Assembly (NCBI GenBank): GCA_020633655.1
Contig: JACKDF010000002.1
Span: forward strand, 310,001 to 374,000
Origin: Deferribacteres bacterium
Lineage (GTDB): Bacteria; Zhuqueibacterota; Zhuqueibacteria; Zhuqueibacterales; Geothermadaptataceae
Direction: 5' to 3'
Length of the DNA stretch: 64,000 bases
In this document: positions 60,131-64,000 of the stretch, piece by piece
Numbering within the stretch: position 1 is the first letter of the stretch
Layout: every line of letters starts with the position of its first letter
Program-made: the position numbers and the translations under genes
The notes under the pieces: model-generated
The model's input: only the letters and a program-made list of their open reading frames with translations
Database searches by the model: none
Told to the model about the DNA's origin: nothing

Positions 60131-60817
60131 TCATTGTGATTTTCCAAGCGGAAATGCTAATCCAGCCATGATTTGAAAACCACGGTTTTTAAAAGCATCT
60201 TCCTCTTTTTCAAACGTAATGATTTCACTAATGGAACCGGCGCCTATGGTGAAGCTGCCACCTTTTTGTGCGTTCGTCAGACCCAACAAATACCGACCCT
60301 CCAGGAAAAATGTAACACGATTTATGGGAAAGTTAAGACCGGCACCAAATCCGATACCCATGTCGAATTTTTCTGTGACCTCAGTCATATCGCCTTTAAA
60401 AACCACGACGCCAAGATCCGTCTCCACTTCCGCATCGAGCAGATAGCCGAAAGAGGGACCGGCGAGGAGATAAGGTTTCACTTTATCGCCAAAAGTATAT
60501 TTCAGAAAGACGGGCATTTCGAGATACGTCAGTGAAAATGGGAATTCGCTGCCCTCGCTGTTATCTTTTACCAATGTGCCTTTCTTCATGTATTGCGGTT
60601 GCAAAACCAGACTGAATCGTTCGGAAAACTGACGTTCGTACAGACCACCGAAACAAAAAAAGGACTTTGAATTGACCTCAGTCCCCGGACCGGGATGGAT
60701 GATGTCGAATTTTGCAAAATTGAATCCACCGAGGATGCCAACAGTATTTTGTGCTTGAATGGGACCATTTAGAACGACAGCTCCGGCAAATGTTAGCAGG
60801 AATAAGATTTTTTTCAT
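60131..60817 (-). CDS. Porin-family outer-membrane beta-barrel protein
   Basis: A 228-residue exported barrel of the outer-membrane protein beta-barrel (PorT-like) type: signal peptide (KILFLLTFAGAVVLNGPIQAQN), then eight alternating strands such as GGLYERQFSERFSLVLQPQYMKKG, PVFLKYTFGDKVKPYLLAGPSFGYLL and GFQIMAGLAFPLG. GGAGG lies nine bases before the ATG. It lies between the SMP-30-like and serine-hydrolase genes. Cargo or function is unknown. Confidence 0.85.
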   Translation of the reverse strand: MKKILFLLTFAGAVVLNGPIQAQNTVGILGGFNFAKFDIIHPGPGTEVNSKSFFCFGGLYERQFSERFSLVLQPQYMKKGTLVKDNSEGSEFPFSLTYLEMPVFLKYTFGDKVKPYLLAGPSFGYLLDAEVETDLGVVVFKGDMTEVTEKFDMGIGFGAGLNFPINRVTFFLEGRYLLGLTNAQKGGSFTIGAGSISEIITFEKEEDAFKNRGFQIMAGLAFPLGKSQ

Positions 60818-60943
60818 CTTTCAATCCTCCATTTTTGTCCACGAGGGGCAAGGCCACGAATGTCTGCAATGGTAAACTTGTAACCCAGTTCCATGTGGCG
60901 TTATTGGGTGTGAAATTTTCATAGAATTTTAATTTTGTATTTA

Positions 60944-61101
60944 ATTAGAGCCTGTCCGCAAATTCCTTGCTTTCGTCATATCCGAATGTTTTTATCCGGA
61001 ATCCATAAGTGGTCGAGGCTAACAAATATGGATTTTGCTTCACGGAACTTCATTTCGGCTAAAAACTTTCCGGAATGCCATCCTGTCGAACAGCCTCTAA
61101 T
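60944..61101 (+). repeat. Dispersed repeat family B, copy 2, with terminal inverted repeats
   Basis: About 158 bp with ends ATTAGAGCCTGTCCG (60944-60958) and the inverse of ATTAGAGGCTGTTCG (61087-61101), 13 of 15 matching. The interior shares the GGAATCCAT...GGTCGAGGCT...ATGGATTTTGCTTC...GAACTTCATTTCGGCT blocks with copy 1 (opposite strand). It abuts the stop codon of the serine hydrolase gene. Confidence 0.8.
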
Positions 61102-62255
61102 TAGAGGACAGCCATTAAAATAAAACGTGTCAAAATTTCTTCCGTCGGATCGGGCGTTGTAAAATTGCCGCCGGTGAAAACAACAACCATGTTCAAATCC
61201 GGAAAAACGTGAATGTACTGCCCACCCCAGCCTCGGGCTGTATACGATGCATAGTTCCGGGAATCGATCTCGTATGTCCGCAACCACCACAGGTAGCCAT
61301 AATTCCAGTAGGAATCGATGGCGATGTGGTTTTGCACTGATTGCTCTATCCATTCGCGGGAAATAATTTGTTCGCCTTGCCACATGCCATTATTTAAATA
61401 CAAATAGCCGAATTTCGCCATGTCGCGCGGTAGCATGTCTAATCCGCCGCCAGCCTGAAATGTTCCGTTGGGATAGCGCCACCAGGAGTAGTCGGAAATG
61501 CCTAGAGGAGTGAAAAGATAAGTCTCAGCGAATTCATCCAAAGGCATCAAGCTTGCTTTTTCAACAATTTTTCCTAAAGTAATTGGCAAACCACTGTTGT
61601 AAGTAAACCTGGTTCCGGGTTCTGCCTCCATCGGCAGTGCCAGCGCAAAATGGACGGGATCGCTGCTTTGATTCATCGCAACATGGTCATTGCGGTCATC
61701 GGAATAGGGGTAGGACCATTCGTCGAATTGCAGGCCGGCGCTCATGGTGAGAAAATGCTCCAGAGTAAGATGGTCTTTTTGTTCGGTGTGCACATCGTTG
61801 TATTGCGGGAAATAGGGCAGAACATGTTCGTCAACACTTGCGATGTAGTGCTGATCAATGGCAATCCCCACGAGGGCTGAGGTGATACTTTTCGTGTCGG
61901 ATGCGAGTAAATGTGGCATGGTTCGATCGAAATGCGTTGAATAGCCATCGGCATTAACACCGCTGAAATATTCCTCCAGAACCAGCTTGCCATCCTTGAC
62001 GATGAGGACGCTGTGCACTCCTTTGTAGAGCCCGAATTGAATACGGATTATGCCTTCTTCAACCGTTTCCTCCTGCAAACCGACATCCGCCAGGCTGGCT
62101 GTCGCCCAACCATCATCGATTTGCTCGGGAATGGTGTAAGTGTAGAGCGGCGGGCTTACGGGATTGTCCTCTTTGCAGCCACATAGGAACCCGGCGATGA
62201 GGAGGGTGGAACCGAGAATTTTCCCCATGGATTTTAATTTGTGTTTTCGTGCCAT
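61101..62255 (-). CDS. Serine hydrolase (beta-lactamase class C-like) lipoprotein
   Basis: A 384-residue envelope lipoprotein (lipobox LLIAGFLCGCKED). The beta-lactamase/AmpC-type fold has the catalytic SxxK in LLASDTKSITSAL (nucleophile Ser in S-D-T-K), a YxN-like FTYNSGLP, and the final GGQYIHVFPDLNMVVVFTGGNF. GGAGG lies five bases before the ATG. It is paralogous to the partial protein at 63180-64000; both likely hydrolyse esters, peptides or peptidoglycan fragments rather than serving resistance. Confidence 0.88.
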   Translation of the reverse strand: MARKHKLKSMGKILGSTLLIAGFLCGCKEDNPVSPPLYTYTIPEQIDDGWATASLADVGLQEETVEEGIIRIQFGLYKGVHSVLIVKDGKLVLEEYFSGVNADGYSTHFDRTMPHLLASDTKSITSALVGIAIDQHYIASVDEHVLPYFPQYNDVHTEQKDHLTLEHFLTMSAGLQFDEWSYPYSDDRNDHVAMNQSSDPVHFALALPMEAEPGTRFTYNSGLPITLGKIVEKASLMPLDEFAETYLFTPLGISDYSWWRYPNGTFQAGGGLDMLPRDMAKFGYLYLNNGMWQGEQIISREWIEQSVQNHIAIDSYWNYGYLWWLRTYEIDSRNYASYTARGWGGQYIHVFPDLNMVVVFTGGNFTTPDPTEEILTRFILMAVL

Positions 62256-62350
62256 TTTTACCTCCGCATTTAGCTCGAAAAGTGCGCATTCTACGCCTAT
62301 GTTTTCAATGGTGGGGACTTACGTTCCAAATCCTTTGGCACCACAATAAT

Positions 62351-62887
62351 TTATTCAAATAACTTCGTGAATCCCTCTGGCAGTGGTCTGGCTTGTGTCG
62401 GGATTTCATTGATAATGGAAACGATGCGCCATGTGCTGTCCTGTCGAATCAAATGGAATTCATCCAAACCGCGCTGGGGTGCACGATTCCTGCCGGGAAT
62501 GCTGGCTTCATAAACCACAAAACTTTGGGCAATATCTCCAGTTTCGAAGGTTTTTATGGGAATGATTGCTTCAGTGAATCCCGTTGTATCAACCCGTGCA
62601 CGTAGGATGAAATCCTGAAAATCGTGCACAAAGGCCTCTCTTGAAAAAACGCTATGGCCAGTACGGCTGGTGCGCAGCACAATAACGGCATCGTCGATAA
62701 AAAGGGATTTTACCAACTGCCAATCGGGAGTTTGTCCGGCATTGAAAGTCACCAGTTTGTAAAGTTCCCGCACAACAGCCTCAGCCGGTTTTAGCTTTTT
62801 CTTTTCCGGTGCATTTTGCCCGTTTGCCTGCAGTGAACACAGGAGAATAAGAATAAATAGTCGTTTTAATTTTGTATGAAATCTCAT
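62351..62887 (-). CDS. NTF2/SnoaL-like exported protein
   Basis: A ~178-residue exported protein: signal peptide (LKRLFILILLCSLQANGQNA), then an NTF2-like fold (DWQLVKSLFIDDAVIVLR, FQDFILRARVDTTGFTEAI, GDIAQSFVVYEASIPGR, GLDEFHLIRQDSTWRIVSI). GGAG lies seven bases before the ATG at 62885-62887. It sits between two paralogous serine hydrolases in the same orientation. The function is unknown; such domains bind small hydrophobic ligands or act as isomerases. Confidence 0.78.
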   Translation of the reverse strand: MRFHTKLKRLFILILLCSLQANGQNAPEKKKLKPAEAVVRELYKLVTFNAGQTPDWQLVKSLFIDDAVIVLRTSRTGHSVFSREAFVHDFQDFILRARVDTTGFTEAIIPIKTFETGDIAQSFVVYEASIPGRNRAPQRGLDEFHLIRQDSTWRIVSIINEIPTQARPLPEGFTKLFE

Positions 62888-63179
62888 TTCGAATCTCCAC
62901 CTCCATCCGCAAGTGCAATGCACTTTTTTATTGTTCTATTTTTTGCCCCAACCATCTATTTTTATAGAGCGAAAGCGTCCTCACTGAGCGTAACGAACGT
63001 TCCACTCGGCGAGGCGCCTTCGATCTATTTATGTTTTGACACAGCCCCCATCGTCAATTCTCCGCAATGCACGAATTAATCAAGGGAGTTGTCATTTTTC
63101 CACTCCGTGTTGTCAAAATGAACTCACCGCCAGGCCGCGCATGCCTTGATTATCCAACAGGATTACCCGCACATTGCAC

Positions 63180-64000
63180 TCATTCTGCAACGGCCGGTAG
63201 AATATATTCAGTCAGAATTGTTTGAATCGTCAATTGTTCTTCTGTGTAATAATTGCCAGCTGTCATGACAAAAACCGTTGCACAATCCGGCAAAACGATA
63301 ATCCATTGCCCACCCCACCCGGAGGCTGCATAGGCATTGAGCGCAACACCGTTTATGTCCCTCCACAACCACCATTGGTAACCATAACCGTCTGAATCGA
63401 ACCAATAATCAGTGAATTCGTTGTGCCCGTGAATTGATTTCAATATCCAATCCTGTGAGAGGATTCTTTCGCCTTGCCAAACGCCACCATTGAGAAAGAG
63501 ATAACCGAATTTGGCCATGTCCCGGGGACGCAAGCGCAAATCGCCGGAACAAAAGACAACATTTCCTGAGATCATTTGCCACTCAAAGTCGGTGATTCCT
63601 AATGTGCTGAAAAGGTACTCTTCGGAAAAGGTATCGAGTCGCCTCAGACTGGCTTTGCGAATGATTTCACCAAGCACGTTGGTGTTGCAATTTTTGTATT
63701 CGAAAACTTCGCCTGGAGGATGCACGAAATTTTTACTCAAAATAAATCGTATGGGATCGCTGCTGTGAAATAGGCGGTTCATGTCATTTAACGGGTCGAA
63801 ATAAGATGTCGATTCGTCATCCCATTCAAGACCGGACGTCATTGTCAGCAGGTGTTTCAGTGTCAGATTTTGTTTTTCCGGACTTTCGCTTAAAAGGTCC
63901 GTGTGTTCGGGAAAGAAATCGAAAACTTTCTGCTCTTCGGACTCGATATAGCCTTTTTCGATGGCGATGCCAATCAGGGCTGAGGTGAAGCTTTTGGTTG
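63180..64000 (-). CDS. Serine hydrolase (beta-lactamase-like), N-terminus beyond the window
   Basis: The C-terminal part of a protein paralogous to the one at 61101-62255. Reading through to the edge gives TKSFTSALIGIAIEKGYIES...LTLKHLLTMTSGLEWDD, the same order as TKSITSALVGIAIDQHYIAS...LTLEHFLTMSAGLQFDE in its neighbour. The shared WGGQWIIVLPDCATVFVMTAGNYYT motif follows. The catalytic Ser just before TKS lies at or beyond the window end, so the gene is incomplete here and no start is given. Confidence 0.85.
   Translation of the reverse strand, partial: TKSFTSALIGIAIEKGYIESEEQKVFDFFPEHTDLLSESPEKQNLTLKHLLTMTSGLEWDDESTSYFDPLNDMNRLFHSSDPIRFILSKNFVHPPGEVFEYKNCNTNVLGEIIRKASLRRLDTFSEEYLFSTLGITDFEWQMISGNVVFCSGDLRLRPRDMAKFGYLFLNGGVWQGERILSQDWILKSIHGHNEFTDYWFDSDGYGYQWWLWRDINGVALNAYAASGWGGQWIIVLPDCATVFVMTAGNYYTEEQLTIQTILTEYILPAVAE

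Noticed and set aside
62888..63179. Possible small gene or RNA between hydrolase-type genes
   Set aside because: Only short palindromic stretches, no frame with a ribosome site, and no recognised RNA family.

Overview
The window comes from a Gram-negative bacterium of the FCB (Fibrobacteres-Chlorobi-Bacteroidetes) superphylum. The evidence is several secreted proteins ending in the type IX secretion (T9SS) sorting domain with the NYPNPFNP signature, a PorV-like outer-membrane protein, a SusC-like TonB receptor with a carboxypeptidase-like N-terminal domain, and FlgD-like C-termini. The style resembles Calditrichota or candidate phylum KSB1; that assignment is inference, and the 3' part of a 23S rRNA gene in the window could settle it.

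Layout. 1-2970: 3' part of an rRNA operon (23S, 5S, terminator). 2984-4300: an IS256-family element whose transposase carries an in-frame TAG. 4433-5380: a ROK kinase. 5586-12506: an unusual cluster with an MglA-like small GTPase, four Roadblock/LC7 proteins (one with a ~500-residue acidic tail), a protoglobin-like protein, a corrinoid protein, a UroD/MtaA-like protein lacking the usual zinc ligands, and a DUF1638 protein. 12818-14762: type I glutamine synthetase and a YedF/DsrE-like protein. 15102-17507: secreted GH127 glycosidase. 17657-23399: NAD-linked formate dehydrogenase (fdhD, NuoEF-like and NuoG-like subunits) interrupted by a GxxExxY gene. 23479-29721: a secreted endonuclease/phosphatase-family protein, a small lipoprotein, an M4 metalloprotease and an orphan sugar-type ABC permease. 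30091-41385: a five-gene surface operon (TonB receptor, large T9SS protein, PorV-like protein, IPT lipoprotein, and a DUF4397/beta-propeller protein with a nearly identical internal duplication). 42141-44738: hybrid histidine kinase. 44929-51668: TetR regulator plus a TolC/MFP/RND efflux operon. 51803-52513: a peroxiredoxin whose catalytic cysteine codon is TGA, best read as selenocysteine. 52538-64000: a TolB-like lipoprotein, TrpB2, a membrane protein, release factor 3, an SMP-30-like secreted protein, an outer-membrane barrel, and two paralogous serine hydrolases around an NTF2-like protein.

How they work together. The formate dehydrogenase genes give cytosolic formate oxidation to NADH, with FdhD sulfurating the Mo cofactor. 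The T9SS-type proteins, PorV-like protein and TonB receptor form a surface/secretion theme. The Roadblock-GTPase-protoglobin-corrinoid cluster looks like a signalling module joined to one-carbon chemistry and is the best candidate for an undescribed system. The selenoprotein peroxiredoxin and the YedF-like gene both point to selenium use.

Two dispersed short repeat families, one with three copies and one with two, occupy spacers. No CRISPR array, prophage or tRNA gene was seen.
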